From Oxytricha trifallax (lineage: Eukaryota > Ciliophora > Spirotrichea > Sporadotrichida > Oxytrichidae), in assembly GCA_000711775.1 (NCBI GenBank), contig ARYC01000221.1, positions 124,001 through 188,000 on the forward strand: DNA of 64,000 nucleotides. The letters are read 5' to 3'. Numbering within the stretch: the first letter of the stretch is position 1; each line of letters begins with the position of its first letter. Shown here in pieces: positions 35,645 to 47,839 of the stretch. The translations under genes were made by a program, and so were the position numbers. The notes under the pieces were generated by a model. The model saw only the letters and a list, made by a program, of their open reading frames with translations, was not told the DNA's origin and ran no database searches.

Positions 35645-37924
35645 ATGGAAAGACTTTCAAAATTGCTTTTAAATTAAACAGACAATTCTGCATCAACCTC
35701 CTCTTCTGGAGGAAACAATTCTAGTTACCCTTTCACTTCACTCCCCAATTCATCTTGCGTTTCAAGAGCATCCTAAGTGAACAATTTACAGCAAATGCAG
35801 ATGCCAGATTAGACAGCAGACGACTATGAAGAAATTGAATGCGATTTGTAAGATCTGCTTAACCACTACAAATTTCATCCACTTAACTACTTTATGCTCA
35901 GTGACATTAACCTATTAGGCAAAACTGATGAGTTTCATTTGTACTCAGTCTTTTCTCAAGAACTTGAATAAAAGTTTGTGCTTAAAGTAATAAATGATGA
36001 AAACCTATTCTAAAGCGAGAAGAGAATCATTGATATGCTAGAGGGTACACTATCTACCTTGAAAATGAATAATGCCTTTATAAATCAATGAAACATATTA
36101 TATATTGCTATTCATTATACTTTTGAATTTCCTGATACAAAGGGTGGTCCTAAGAAAGAAAAGCAATTCTACTTTATTTTTGAAAACTATAAGGAAAATC
36201 TAGTCTAAACAATGACTCTACGCTAAACAGCCTTTGTTCATAACTTCAATAAGTCCTAATAATCATAAGATAAAAACTTAAACTCTTAGTTAAGCAATCA
36301 GATTTTTTCAGAATCTGAGTTACGTACTTTGGCTTTCGAACTAGTTGAAGTATTTGCTGATCTCTAGAGAAAAAGAATAGCACATAGAAACATAAAGCCC
36401 TCAAATATAATAAGAATGAATCATCCAGGAGAGAAGTCTTTGCGAATCTGTAACTTTGAATGGGCTGTAGAACTTGAGAAAAAATAGACGTCATTGAGTT
36501 CAAATGAAAGAAACAGAGAAAACGTTTAGGAGTATGATTCATCCTAATAAAGTGATGATGGGGATGAAGATAAAATACAGCTTAAGATTGATGCTTGTTC
36601 ATTAGTTTATGCTAGTCCTCTAGTCCTGCAGGTTTTCACTTCTAATTAATATTAGCAGGCCCCAAGATTTTACAATCCTTTTAAAGAAGAAGTTTTCAGC
36701 CTAGGTCTAACTTTTTTATAAGTATGTTTAATGTGCAGTAGTCAATAGTTGAAAGAATTAAGGAAGAACTACAAAACCATTAAAGATGTAATATTAAATT
36801 AAATGCGAGGTTACTCAAGTAATTTAAGAAGCTTGCTTTTGATTATGCTAAGAGAAGACTCAGAGAGAAGGCCAGAGTTTATATAACTTGAGTAAATTAT
36901 GAAAGACTTATTCAGAATGGATGATTGTAAGGAACTATAGATGCGACTCATTAAAGAATTTCATGGCTCAAATTTTAATCACTAATCAAATGCGAAAGAG
37001 CAAAATTAAATTGTATCGAATAATGGCAGTGAACTTTACAAAAATCTTTATTAAAATATTGAATAATTCCTTGAGCTTAAGAGAAAAGAAGTACAGGAAT
37101 AAAGCAATAGTAAGGCGGCAAGTACCCCTAGTCATGAATAAAATAAATTTTCCCCATAGAAAGCAGATTGTAAATTTTCACTGCAATCTGCAAAGTTATC
37201 TTGCCCCATTCATGATGATGAAAATTTCAAGTAAACTAAAGGAACAATTATAATAAATGTTTTCTTAGAATTATTTAAGTTTACTTTTGCAGATAAGATT
37301 AAGAGTTTGTGTGTGATTATTGCTACGCAGAAAGACATTAAGACCACAATTTAGAAGATCTTTAAGATAAATGTGAATTCCTGGAGTAGCAATTCAAAAC
37401 CTAACTTAACTAAACACAATAGGTAGCATAATATGTATAAATGAAGAAATCAATGATTAGATCAGGTAAGCACATTGACTAATTCTTCGATGGGTTAATC
37501 AATTCAATATTGCTGGTTCATTAAGAAGTTAAGGAACAATATCGTTAGAAAATTGATGAAAATACACTGTAATCATAGTTTGAAAAGCATTGCAAAAAGC
37601 AAGAGTCCAGGTTTATAATATAAAAAAGTTAATTGTCTCAAACTCATAACACTTATTAAATTTTTGTAAGTTAATTATAAATTAGACCATGAAGAGATAA
37701 ATAACTTTATGGAAGAAGAGAGATATGCAGAGACTTACACAAACCTTGAATATTATGAGGACTAACTTAGATAGATGGACAAACTGAAATAAAACATGAG
37801 CATTTATGAAAATCTACTTGAAAATGAATCTGATAAATTAAACAAAAAAGACCCATTAGAACTCGATCTCCTGAGGTAAGACGTAGTAGATAAAATTAAA
37901 GTATATATCAACAAGAATTTATGA
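35645..37924 (+). CDS. Protein-kinase-like protein, catalytically degenerate (pseudokinase)
   Basis: Starts MERLSKLLLNQTDNSASTSS and has a Ser/Asn-rich N-terminus. The kinase fold runs from about residue 80: FMLSDINLLGKTDEFHLYSV as a poor glycine loop, QKFVLKVINDENLF with the likely ATP-site Lys, RTLAFELVEVFADLQRKR, the catalytic loop HRNIKPSNIIRM in which HRD is HRN, and CNFEWA in place of DFG. Later come EVFSLGLTFLQVCLM and EDSERRPEFIQLEQIM, standard for the C-lobe. The missing catalytic and metal-binding Asp suggest no phosphotransfer. A long C-terminal region (about 37000-37924), probably with introns or IESs, ends in a coiled coil ERYAETYTNLEYYEDQLRQM and TGA 37922-37924. One in-frame TGA at about 36090 may mark a tiny IES. 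Confidence 0.65.
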
Positions 37925-38346
37925 CACAAGTATTCTTATAATAGTAGCTATTAAAAATGATATTCTAAAAATCGTTTATTTCTTGAAATTAAATTTAAAG
38001 TTTGGTAATAAGTTATATAAAGAACATTGAATTAAAATGAATAATTTGGAAGTTTATTATTGGCAAAATATAATATTTAGAAATAATAAAGTAAGAAGTA
38101 AATTAATTATTGCTCAAATTATAAGATTTATCATATACAAAATCATTAAGAATGAATAATATTGACACATTTGAGTGTTCTCAATTCCTTTAACTCGAAT
38201 ATTTATTAAGATAAATTAAATTCTATATCATAATAAGGGAATTATATATTAAAACCTTTATCTTTTACTGAATTGATTAAAAAGATTAAGTTATTTTTCC
38301 AAATAAATTGATTGTCTAATATATTTAAATAAAACAGTTGCAAAAA
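37925..38346. other. AT-rich intergenic stretch
   Basis: About 420 bases with stops in all frames and no recognisable feature. Confidence 0.5.
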
Positions 38347-40666
38347 ATGACAAAGGTCTCAATAAAATTGGAGGATTTGAAAACTATGAACCGCTTTTAG
38401 TCTAGAACAACAAGGGATTTATTTGGATCTTCTCCTAAGGAGTAGAAAGTATCTACACCAAGAGCTTTAAATATTGATATATAACCTTTAACAACCACCA
38501 ATCATGAGAGTTTTAAGATTATACTTTATTGTTTTAAATTGGATAATTGAAAAGTCATAAAAAAGCTCAATTTTACAAATATAAACACTCTTATTAAACA
38601 TTTTAGTTTAATAGAGTTAATTTACTCAAGGAAATGTAGCAGGTATTTCCACAAATAAATTTAATATAAGCAGCTCCAGTACCAATCCTCAGACTACCTC
38701 AAATCTATTAAAACATTAAAAAACAGCTTTCTTGGATTTCAGATCTAAATCTAAAAATGAGCCTCAAATATCTCGAAGTAATAAGATAAGCTTATTCAGA
38801 GGAAATACTTTCAAAAACAACTAATTGAAATTTGGAGAAACAAGCGATAATTTTTAGTAAAGTTTAGCTGAAGTCAGACAGTCTTAATAGCTTGGCTTTA
38901 GTGGGTTTAAATAGAGGTCAAGTAAATAAAACAGGAAGCATCTTTCAACTAAAGTCTAAAAATTAAGTAAATTTGGAGGTCTCTCTTCAAAAAGCAGAAG
39001 AACTCATTTGAAAGACTCTGAAAAGATGTCTCATTCGAATAGAATAGATTCAGATATTAGCGAGTAAGAAGGGGATCATGAAAGTGATATGAATGACGAT
39101 AAATCAAACAAACTCCAGAAGAAGTTATTTTTTAGAATTAGTATTTGTTCAACCCTAGCCCCCACATCCATGAAAATAATTTTCTATATAATTTTTTATA
39201 TTCTGCGGGTAGATAATACATATAATGATTTATTATAAGTTTGATTACCTCCTTCAAACTTTTTTTTACATATGCTCCCGTAGGAAAATATTTATAAATC
39301 AAATCAATCAAAAATTTTATTAATAATAATAAATTATTTTTTTAGAAGAAAATTTTATTTAACATTCATATTATTGGTCTTCTAATAAGTTAACCATAAT
39401 ATTCTAAGTGAATATATTTTACATGAAAAGAAGGAATATTATAGTTAACTTATTAGAAGACCAATAATATGATTGTTAAATAAAATTTTCTTCTAAAAAA
39501 ATAATTTATTATTAGAGAGAGAAGTGAAGTGAATTTGAGAAATTAATTAAAAGAGATTAAAATTTAATTGGAGATCTCTAATATATTAAATATCTCAACT
39601 GAAGGTAATCATTAATACTTACCTGGGATTTGTATACTAAATAGGGACCCATCATTAAGATGGTCGACAGAATATTCTTTTTTTTTGTTGAAATTTTTCT
39701 ATCTTTTTTTTTCCCAATTTTTTTTCTCCAAAACCCATTAGAGCCAACTTCTGAAAATTTTACATCTTTTATGTAGGTTTTTAGATATCGACTGAAAGGG
39801 TTAGCTATATGTGATTCTAAAAAATTTTTTTTTCTTCATTTTTTTCAGCCAAGTCCGACCCCCCTCGTTGCTCGCTCCGCTCGCATTCCCAGGTAAGTAT
39901 TAATTAATTTATTATTATTAATAAAATTTTTGATTGATTTGATTTATAAATATTTTCCATGTAGACAAAAAGGTTGACGGACGTATATTTTAGCTACCAG
40001 CAGGGTATGAAAATATATAGGAAAAAATTATTTTAATGGAGATGGGGGAGGCTAGGGGTAAACAAGTATTTATAAGAACAGTCTGGATATAAAGCAAGGT
40101 ATATCTGACTTGAAAAAGCCTTACATTCCAGACTTCGGTTACAAAGACCAACTTACTTTCGACTTGCATCATCTCAATCAACAATATGCGATACCTCAAA
40201 TGTCATTAGATTCACCTATAAACTCTGGCAAGAAAGGATGGTAGATAATTACATCTTATATTTCATCAACTTTATTTAGTTAGTTAGTAAGTTAGTTTAT
40301 TTTTAGCACAAAAATAATGTTTAAATAGCATGTATAGCCACTAGATAAGTATTTATAACCCTTGAGCCAAATTTATCCAAGACTCGTCTACTCTAGCAAA
40401 TCCAGTCTTTATCTTTATCTTCTCTTTTTTTCTCCCAGGCTTCCTTACCTGTGAACAGGACTTATTCTAGTCCATCTCATTCCTTCACTTCCACTTTTAC
40501 GATTCATTTTACAACTCCCAGTTTCATGAAAACCTTTCTCAAAGCACCCCTGAGAGACAAAGGGCGAGTTCTTCGAGTCTATTTTTTCCTTAACAAACTC
40601 TATTTAACATTATTTGATTATTTTTAAATATATTAAATTGATTTAAACTCAAGCCCCTAAGTTTGA
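38347..40666 (+). CDS. Ser/Asn-rich protein of unknown function, split by a 925-bp inverted-repeat IES
   Basis: Begins MTKVSIKLEDLKTMNRFQS at 38347. An intron or IES lies at about 38515-38628. The next piece reads VAGISTNKFNISSSSTNPQ, RSKSKNEPQISRSNKISLFR and SDISEQEGDHESDMNDDKS, and stops being coding at KKLFFRISI. The 925-bp element at 39140-40071 follows; across it the frame resumes with YKNSLDIKQGISDLKKPYIP and DFGYKDQLTFDLHHLNQQ. Beyond SGKKGWQ (about 40243) the frame stays open to TGA 40664-40666 but becomes less convincing as protein, so the true end could be nearer 40250 with a further piece missing. Low-complexity and basic overall; no domain recognised. Confidence 0.5.
39140..40071. 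mobile_element. 925-bp inverted-repeat IES/MITE-like element, pointer AGTATTT
   Basis: AGTATTT flanks it at 39140-39146 and 40065-40071. Removal of one copy plus the interior restores the ORF (FFRISIYKNSLDI). Inside are nested inverted repeats. Degenerate ends start with TTTGTTCAACCCTAGCC (39144) and the inverse of CTTGTTTACCCCTAGCC (40066). A near-perfect pair lies at about 39281-39336 and 39906-39961. An almost perfect palindrome has arms of about 80 bp, 39325-39404 and 39434-39513. No coding frame is evident. A GC-rich patch (CTCGTTGCTCGCTCCGCTCG) lies near 39865. A TA dinucleotide sits at each end, as with Tc1/mariner-type insertions. Confidence 0.8.
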
Positions 40667-40844
40667 AGGAGTGTAACAAACAATTAAAAAGCTTCATTAA
40701 GAAAAATAGATTTATTAGTAACAACTTCAGTTAAAACTGGAATAAGAATAGTAATAAAAAGCTATTTAGAAAAAAGATCAGTCGAAGAAACCTTTCTTTT
40801 CAAATCTAACCTCATAAATATTAATATAAATAAAATAATCGTTT

Positions 40845-42872
40845 ATGATTAATATTCAAGATTACATAGTCAAGTAACACTATTATTTTGGAGAGAGTAA
40901 AGATGTATTAAATTTGGGAAGTAATCATAAAACCAAAGAAGAGAAACGCATAGATGAGCTTAAAGGGTATTTAAAAGAAATTAAGGAAAATTATAAAAAC
41001 GAGAAAATTTCATTACAAAGAATTGCTTGAAATAAAATACATGATGATCTGCCATCGTATTAAACTTAGAAAATGGATCAAAACTTATTACATGTGAGAG
41101 AATATTTAAATTCTTTAAATAAGTTCTTTTATATAAAAATTAAAATAGAATCCTAATCGGTGAATAAATAAATTCATTTAAGTCTTAGGAATTCTTAGCA
41201 AGACTAATTCAATAATTAATCCAATGACTCCAAACTTTCTCTACCTAATTTTGCAAAATACTAATCCTCATAAGCAATCTTAAACGCTTTACCTTAAGAC
41301 AAGTAAAAAGAATAATTTTTGTAATTAAATAATATTCCAGTAAAGAGGACTTCAAATATATGTGAATAATCAAGCAATTTTAATAGAAAGCATCAAAGTC
41401 AAGTAGATTTAGCAAACGGGCAATTCCACATGTTTGAAAATAGTTAAATATTTGAAAAGGAAAGCAACTTTGAATAAAGTTGCCAATAATCATCGAATCT
41501 AAACAGTCAAAGTAAAATACCATTACTTTCACCATAGCCTTATAAATGATTTTTGATATATTTCTACTTTTAATCAATCTCTTTTAATTATAAACTCGCA
41601 CCAAGAAATTTGGTAGCTCTTAAAATCTTAGGGCTGTCTCTCAAAATTAAAAATACAAAACTTAACTGAACTCCCCTATTAACATTAAAAACACTCATTA
41701 GAAACTATTCAATTTACTAAACCCAAAAATTAACTAAGGTAAAAACTCACAATTGTCATGCATAAATTCAAGACTAAATATTACTTCAGTTGATTTTAGT
41801 ATTTAGAGTCACAGAAATGATCTAGATGTGCAAAATGAGGTCTAAAGTAGGGTACTGATTCAAGCTATTGATAACTAATGTAAATTGCTAATTAAAAAGT
41901 ATGAAAGTAAAGTCAGGGGTGAATTTATTTAAGATTCACTGGATCATGAATAAGTACTTGAATAACTATGGAAAATATAAAAATTCTTAAGAAATTTGGG
42001 ATAAATTTTCTTTTATTATATTTATCCTCATTAAAAATAGTCAAATTAACACCTCAAAAAATAATAAGTTAAGAAACTTGGATAGAATTAAAATAATTAC
42101 CTAATAATAAGATTCAGATATAGAGTATTTGTAATAGTAAATCTAAAATTTGAAAAAGTTTGATATAAAATCTTTTACAGATAATTAATCCTCCCTCCTA
42201 CATATTTCACCTATGCAGATATCTTCATTTCATATAATTGATTAAAACTTGACTCCAATTATGCCATAAGAATAATCTAGAATTCTTAACTTAACAGAAA
42301 TTACTTAATAAAAGTTTGAAAGATACAACATTAAAAGTAATGGAAATTTAAAGTCAAGAAAGTTTATTGGTAAAACTATGTCAAAAGTTTAAATTAGCGA
42401 AGATTTATCATCTCCATAAAGTCACATCTCGGCTTTTACTGCTCAAAATTTTACAAAGAATCTAAACTCAAAACATTAAATCTCTACAAATTAAGACTAA
42501 CCCTTCAACCCCTCTTTCAAATCTGACTTGCTAAATCAAACCTAAATGTTAAGTTAAAGTGTAAGGGAATAAAAAGCATTGAAAAGAAATAGCAATAGAA
42601 TTTTGAGTTATTTAAATAGCCCCAAGCAATAAGCTGATAAGTTTAAGAGACTATAAAAGCTGAGAGACACTATGAATTAGGCTCTCCCATTAAAGTAAAA
42701 TATAAGAGATGAAACTTCAATGAGCAGTAAATATTAAGCTTATTTAGAACCTATTAACAGCCTTTCTAATAATATAAATGGATAGTTATGAGTTAAGTAT
42801 AGTATAAAATTCATTTCATTAACTATACAAATTCTAAGAATCAAATCAATCAAACATGTGTTGAAAAATTGA
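40845..42872 (+). CDS. Asn/Ser/Gln-rich protein of unknown function
   Basis: Starts MINIQDYIVKQHYYFGESKD at 40845, then a charged helix (EEKRIDELKGYLKEIKENYK). Following coding pieces: SYQTQKMDQNLLHVREYLNS, QSQVDLANGQFHMFENSQ, NDLDVQNEVQSRVLIQAID and KKYESKVRGEFIQDSLDHE. The last runs from about 42180 (SSLLHISPMQISSFHIID) to KRLQKLRDTMNQALPLKQ and ends at TGA 42870-42872. Frame changes near 41540-41590 and 42000-42180 mark introns or IESs, and a single in-frame TGA is at about 41030. TTATAAA is repeated around 41550 but does not restore the frame. No domain recognised. It is a typical low-complexity ciliate protein, convergent with the TMEM258 gene. Confidence 0.5.
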
Positions 42873-42993
42873 TGAGAATAAAGAAGCATAAATGGTAATT
42901 AAAGATATAGATATAAATAAGTTTCATGAAAAATATAGATAGAGGAGAATGAATAATACTTAATTGGTTTAGTTAAATTTATTCTTGAATAGT

Positions 42994-43367
42994 TCAGAGG
43001 TAGGTTCCTGTCCACATCACAACGAAGATCACACCAAATCCTGCTGTAATTGATCCGAAAACAGCTGCTATAATTTCCTTCACTAAACTTTATATATAGA
43101 TAAAATTGAGTGTTTTAAGATGAAATATAATGATATTAAACTTCTCTGTTCCTTTGGCTTGTTGACAAGATAGCTATTAAAAATATGTGTAAAATTACTC
43201 GAATCTTTCAATAAATGTCTGAATACTTACATAATAAACCATGACATGATAACGAATGCTACAAGCAATAGGTTAAAAGCTAATCTGCCGAAATGCTTTG
43301 GGCTTATTGGTGATTGGTAGGGAATAAGCTCGAGCTTGCTCAAGTCCAATAAATCTGCTACGTCCAT
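42994..43367 (-). CDS. TMEM258/OST5-like oligosaccharyltransferase subunit
   Basis: Three pieces: MDVADLLDLSKLELIPYQSP then ISPKHFGRLAFNLLLVAFVI and MSWFI; a short middle piece around 43140-43190 with LSTSQRNREV; and VKEIIAAVFGSITAGFGVIF followed by VVMWTGTYL and TGA 42994-42996. Two hairpin membrane helices, the YxSPxxP-like start and the C-terminal GFGVxFxxxWxGxY are the pattern of TMEM258/Ost5, a small ER membrane subunit of the N-glycosylation oligosaccharyltransferase, about 80 residues. Introns are AT-rich at about 43080-43130 and 43190-43230. Confidence 0.75.
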
Positions 43368-43675
43368 TGATATATTAATGATTTAATTTATTAATTATAA
43401 TTAAATCACAAGCTGAGCTTTTCTATACTTTTAATGATAACTTATCGATTAAATCTCACACTAGTTTGACAAAAAATATAAATCTTCATTGATAAGTTAA
43501 ATAAAAGTTTATGAAAGCAGTTTTTCTAAAGATTTCGACAAAAAATAATTAAAAACTTTTTGGAAAGTATTTTATGATGAAATAAATGATATTTTAAGTA
43601 ACTTTTTAAAAGTTAGTGATAGTTGTTTTATAATTAAATTTCAAATTTAAAAGTTAAAATCAAATCAAATCAAAA
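43368..43675. other. AT-rich divergent intergenic region
   Basis: About 308 bases between the TMEM258-like and RAD51 start codons, very AT-rich and without an ORF; it must hold both promoters if it is retained in the macronucleus. Confidence 0.5.
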
Positions 43676-44734
43676 ATGCAAGCTGAAAAGTCTAGAGGAA
43701 AGTAGAAGAAACAGGAAGTTGTTGAAGTTGCTCAGTAGCAACAGCAAGAAGATTCAGAGATGGAGGAGAATGATGGACCAACACCTATTATGAAGCTAGA
43801 AGAACATGGCATTGGAAGCGGAGACATTAAGAAACTTATTGAAGGAGGCTATCACACACTTGAATCTGTAGCATTCATGTCAAAAAAACATCTTGTCTTG
43901 GTAAAAGGTCTATCAGAGGCTAAAATCGATAAGATTTTGGAGGCTTGTCACAAACTTGTACACATGGGATTTTAAACAGCAGGAACATACCTTGAGTAGA
44001 GAAAGGATTTGGTCTTTCTTTCAACTGGTAGTAAAGGTCTTGATACTTTGCTTGGTGGAGGTATGGAAACAGGATCAATCACAGAGATCTTTGGTGAGTT
44101 TAGAACTGGTAAGACTCAAATATGTCATACTCTGTGTGTTACTTGCTAACTGCCAGTTAGTCAAGGTGGAGGTGCTGGTATGGCAATGTACATCGATACA
44201 GAGGGTACTTTCAGACCAGAGAGACTTATACCGATTGCCAAAAGGTATGGATTGGATGAGCAAAAGGTTTTGGACAATGTTGCTTATGCTAGAGCTCATA
44301 ACACTGATCAGCAAAATAAACTTCTGATGTAAGCGGCAGCATTAATGTGCGAAAGCAGATTTGCTCTTCTTATTGTTGACAGTGCAACAGCCCTCTACAG
44401 AACAGATTACTCTGGAAGAGGAGAACTCTCTGCTAGATAGATGAGTCTTGCCAAGTTCTTGAGATAACTCCAAAGATTAGCTGATGAATTTGGAGTGGCT
44501 GTTGTCATAACTAACTAAGTTGTAGCCTAAGTTGATGGAGCATCTATGTTTGCAGCTGATTCAAAGAAACCTATAGGCGGGCACATCATCGCTCATGCAA
44601 GTACAACTAGACTTTCCTTGAGAAAAGGTAGAAATGAGAGCAGAGTCTGCAAGATCTATGATTCTCCATGTTTGCCTGAGGGAGAAGCAGTATTTGCTAT
44701 CACAAATGACGGTATTGATGATTACAAAGAGTGA
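43676..44734 (+). CDS. RAD51: RAD51 recombinase
   Basis: One uninterrupted frame of 352 residues with TAA/TAG as Gln, from [18 protein letters not shown] to DDYKE and TGA 44732-44734. The N-terminal helix-hairpin-helix region has [20 protein letters not shown] and [17 protein letters not shown]. The Walker A box is GEFRTGKTQ near residue 142, followed by [20 protein letters not shown] and the Walker B region [20 protein letters not shown]. Loop L2 is VVITNQVVAQVDGAS. This is the conserved core of eukaryotic RAD51 rather than DMC1 or a paralogue, though DMC1 is not fully excluded by eye. The protein forms filaments on single-stranded DNA for homologous repair and meiotic recombination. No intron or IES is present, unlike most neighbours. 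Confidence 0.95.
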
Positions 44735-44886
44735 GAAATAAGTGGGAAAGTCTTTTTACTGCTTCAGAGTTTCATGCCCAAATTCTATCTATAAGTTTTA
44801 TAAGTTAAGTGTTTTTGTTAATGAGTGAATACTATAAAGTTAATTATTTATATTGTTAGTATTAATTTTAATTACACATTTATAAA

Positions 44887-45818
44887 ATGAATCCAAACTT
44901 TAGAAATTATAATAAATCCCAAAATACGCTACTTAACAAATTCAATAGTACTTCGGTTTCAAGAAACAATCGTGCATTTCATTCACCCCTAAGAACCCTC
45001 TACTAGCACCCTAATTTGGGCAAAGTTGGTACTCATAATAACAAAAAGAATTTCTAAACCTAAGCTTAGAATTTCTTGCCAACTATCGTTAAGGAAGTTG
45101 AATCTGCATAAACAATGAAAGCATTCTAAACTACAATAATGAAACTTCGAAAAGAAAAGTAATCCAGTCCACTTCATCAATAGAAAGGCATGTCGTAAAA
45201 CAAAACTATGATAGATTACAGAGATTTTAATAGTACTTACCTGACAAATGAATCCATATTGAATCATAAAAGAGTATAAAATAATGAAAAATTGAACTAA
45301 ACTTTAAAACCATATCAGTTAGACAAATATAAATCTAAAAGTATAATTACACGCAAGAACTCTTCAATTTTAAATTTTACTTAGAAAGTGAGTGGAATTA
45401 GATGCATATAGCCATTAAGCGAAAAGGATGATCTTTAATTTAAAATGGCAACTTTGGCTTATTAGAAACTAATTGGTTTCCAATCTTACTATTAAGATAT
45501 ATAGCCAATCAAGGAGTTTAATTTTGAAACTGAATTTAATAAGACATAAACTGCAAAATTTATACTTTTATCTTATTTTTTGCAGCAGTAACGTCGATAC
45601 ATATTAAGCCAGACAATCCACAAAAGGATTCATATGAAAACCTGAGAAAAAGTATTGAAATAATTAATGGAGAGAACTCGTTTTAGTAATTACAGACTAA
45701 ACAGATTATTTTGGAAGAAGGTATAAACAATGACTAGAATAAAATGAAAGGGGCTCTACCAACTAGAGAAATGCCAATCAACTAAAGAATCAACTCTTTA
45801 TTTGTTAATCACAAATGA
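44887..45818 (+). CDS. Basic Asn/Gln-rich protein of unknown function
   Basis: Starts MNPNFRNYNKSQNTLLNKFN. Open to 45554 with NFLPTIVKEVESAQTMKAFQ, MIDYRDFNSTYLTNESILNH and FKMATLAYQKLIGFQSYYQD. A 29-bp IES (45552-45584) is followed by AVTSIHIKPDNPQKDSYEN, SIEIINGENSFQQLQTKQI and PINQRINSLFVNHK, ending at TGA 45816-45818. About 300 residues, no domain recognised, basic at the N-terminus. Same strand as RAD51, 152 bases downstream. Confidence 0.55.
45552..45584. other. 29-bp IES, pointer TGCA
   Basis: TGCA at 45552-45555 and 45581-45584. Excision joins FNKTQTA to AVTSIHIKPD in frame. The interval starts TGCAAAA and is AT-only in the middle; it has no GT start. Confidence 0.65.
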
Positions 45819-46206
45819 AATTAAGGATGAGTAAAATCATTCATAATTTTATATAGTTTAATTATAAAAAAAGCCAAGTATTATCATCAAGGGTGATAAT
45901 AATAGTAATTAAAATAATTTATAATTATATTTTTGTCATCTTAAACAAATATTAAATGTTTGAATAAAAATAATTTCGCCAGTCTATTTCGATATAACTG
46001 TATATTTATTTAAGCTTACCAAAATATGAGAATTCTCAATATTTTATTTATTTTTTCATTAAAATAATAATTAAAATCATCTTTTTTGGTAATAATGCTC
46101 TTATCAAGAGACTATTTGCAAAAGTAATTCAACACTACCTCTATTCAAAAAAACACTTCGATAATTTTTATACAAATTTTAAATAATTACTTCACAATTT
46201 TCTGAA
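45819..46206. other. AT-rich intergenic stretch
   Basis: About 390 bases without a coding-like frame. Contains a small imperfect hairpin around 45882-45902 (TTATCATCAAGGGTGATAA). Confidence 0.45.
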
Positions 46207-47689
46207 ATGCCACTATAACAAGATCAAACAAATCATAATTAAATTTAATAGTCGCCAAATCGCAATCCATATCTAGTGACAGTAACAAAAGATTTTTTTA
46301 ATTAAACTAATGATAAAAAACTTGCAGAAACTTAGCTATTTCACTATGACCATCGATAACTAATACCAAAGACAACATTTTACTCATCAAAGAGGGATTA
46401 ATTGAACTAGTACAAAAATAGACTTTAAACTACTTATAGTGAAAATAAGGATGAGCTCGTGATCAATCAGTATAAAATGAGGTATAAGTATAAATACTAG
46501 GAGAAGGAGAGACTTGAGCAAATGATTTAAAATTAACAAAATATGCAATAAAAGCTGAATCCTTTCATTCATAGCAATCAATCGCCATCTCCTAATACTA
46601 AGTCTAAAATAATACTTAATTACTATTTAAATATTAATTTAAGTATGTTCTTGAGAATTCAGAAAACTCAACGAAAAGGGTAATTTTACTTAAGTAAGGC
46701 AACCAATCTTCAAGAAACAAAATCAAGAAGAGTATGTAAAGTTCATTAACAAGGAGCAAACAATATTTAGCAATTAAAAAAGAATCCCAAAAACTTATAG
46801 TAAAAATGAAGCCAGACGATTTTAATAAAGCTAGCATAGACTCTAAACAAAGTCAGTATAAGATAGAATCTGCATTAAATATTTAAAAGTTCAACAAGCA
46901 AGATATGCCAACAGTGGACACTATGGGCTTGAACACTAATTAATAAAGTTTGGGTGAAATAATGGAGAAAAAGCAAAATAATTTTCATGAAGACTCATAA
47001 GTTGAATTTTAAAGCCCAAAACATAGCAAGCATGATCTAATTGATATACAAGAGTAAATTACACCAGAAATTTCTGAAGTTAATTTAGTTAAAAACTATA
47101 CAGGATTTAGTAAAAATTAAGTCTTGCTTGAAAAGATTGCTAATTTAAGAATTGACACTTTGAATATAAAGAAGGAAACTAGTCAAGGAGATAATCTCTT
47201 GTTTTTCCCAACAGAAGTTGATGAGAAAATTCAAAGCAATTTAACAAACAGTAATTAGCCTTAATCTCCTTTAAGAAATAGCAAGCTGAATGAGGCTCTA
47301 GAGAAATCATCAAAATAAGATTCAGGTTTTCCTACTATCCTCCCAAGTCTTGTTAATCTATAGTTGAGTTATAAAATTTATAATACATTCCTATAATTTT
47401 ATTTGTAAGTAAGGTGAATGTCTCAACTGTTCCTATCAAAGCCAATAAATCTAAATTGCCTATAAAGGTAGATTCAGTTGAGATATAAATTGATAGCAAA
47501 ACAATTTTTGGAGTAAACGCTTATCAAAATACCTCGGACTTTCTTAGTTCTTACTTTGGTGGTACGGATCCAAAGCCTTTTCAGTAATTAAAGAAGAGTT
47601 CTAAAATGTAAGAGGTAAAGAAAACCTTATCTAAATTAGAGAGATAGCGCATCAAATAAAAATAGAACAATCTTAATACTACTATGTGA
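46207..47689 (+). CDS. Gln/Asn-rich protein of unknown function
   Basis: Starts MPLQQDQTNHNQIQQSPNRN at 46207. A helical basic region follows (YKMRYKYKYQEKERLEQMIQ), then pieces KPDDFNKASIDSKQSQYKI, MPTVDTMGLNTNQQSLGEI, SKHDLIDIQEQITPEISEVN and LLFFPTEVDEKIQSNLTN. The last runs VSTVPIKANKSKLPIKVDS, FGVNAYQNTSDFLSSYFGG and LSKLERQRIKQKQNNLNT to TGA 47687-47689. Frame changes near 46610-46650 and 47380-47420 mark introns or IESs. Low-complexity with one coiled-coil-like segment; no domain recognised. Confidence 0.5.
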
Positions 47690-47839
47690 TTAGCAATGTT
47701 TAATTTGGAAAAATAAAAAAAAGACTATATATTTAAGATTTAAGGTATAATTCAGTCATTTTTTTATAGAAAATACTCAAATAAGAAGGTATATTTATAT
47801 TTCAAGTAGAGTAAATTTTATTAGAATTTTATTTATAAG

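Noticed and set aside
39144..40066. Ribozyme or structured non-coding RNA from the large palindrome
   Set aside because: The nested inverted repeats with TA flanks and frame-restoring excision are better explained as a MITE-like IES; nothing else suggests an RNA gene.
41546..41600. TTATAAA direct repeat as an IES pointer in the 40.8-42.9 kb gene
   Set aside because: Excision through it does not join the two long coding frames in phase.
44075..44314. Minus-strand ORF opposite RAD51
   Set aside because: Antisense shadow of a highly conserved coding frame.
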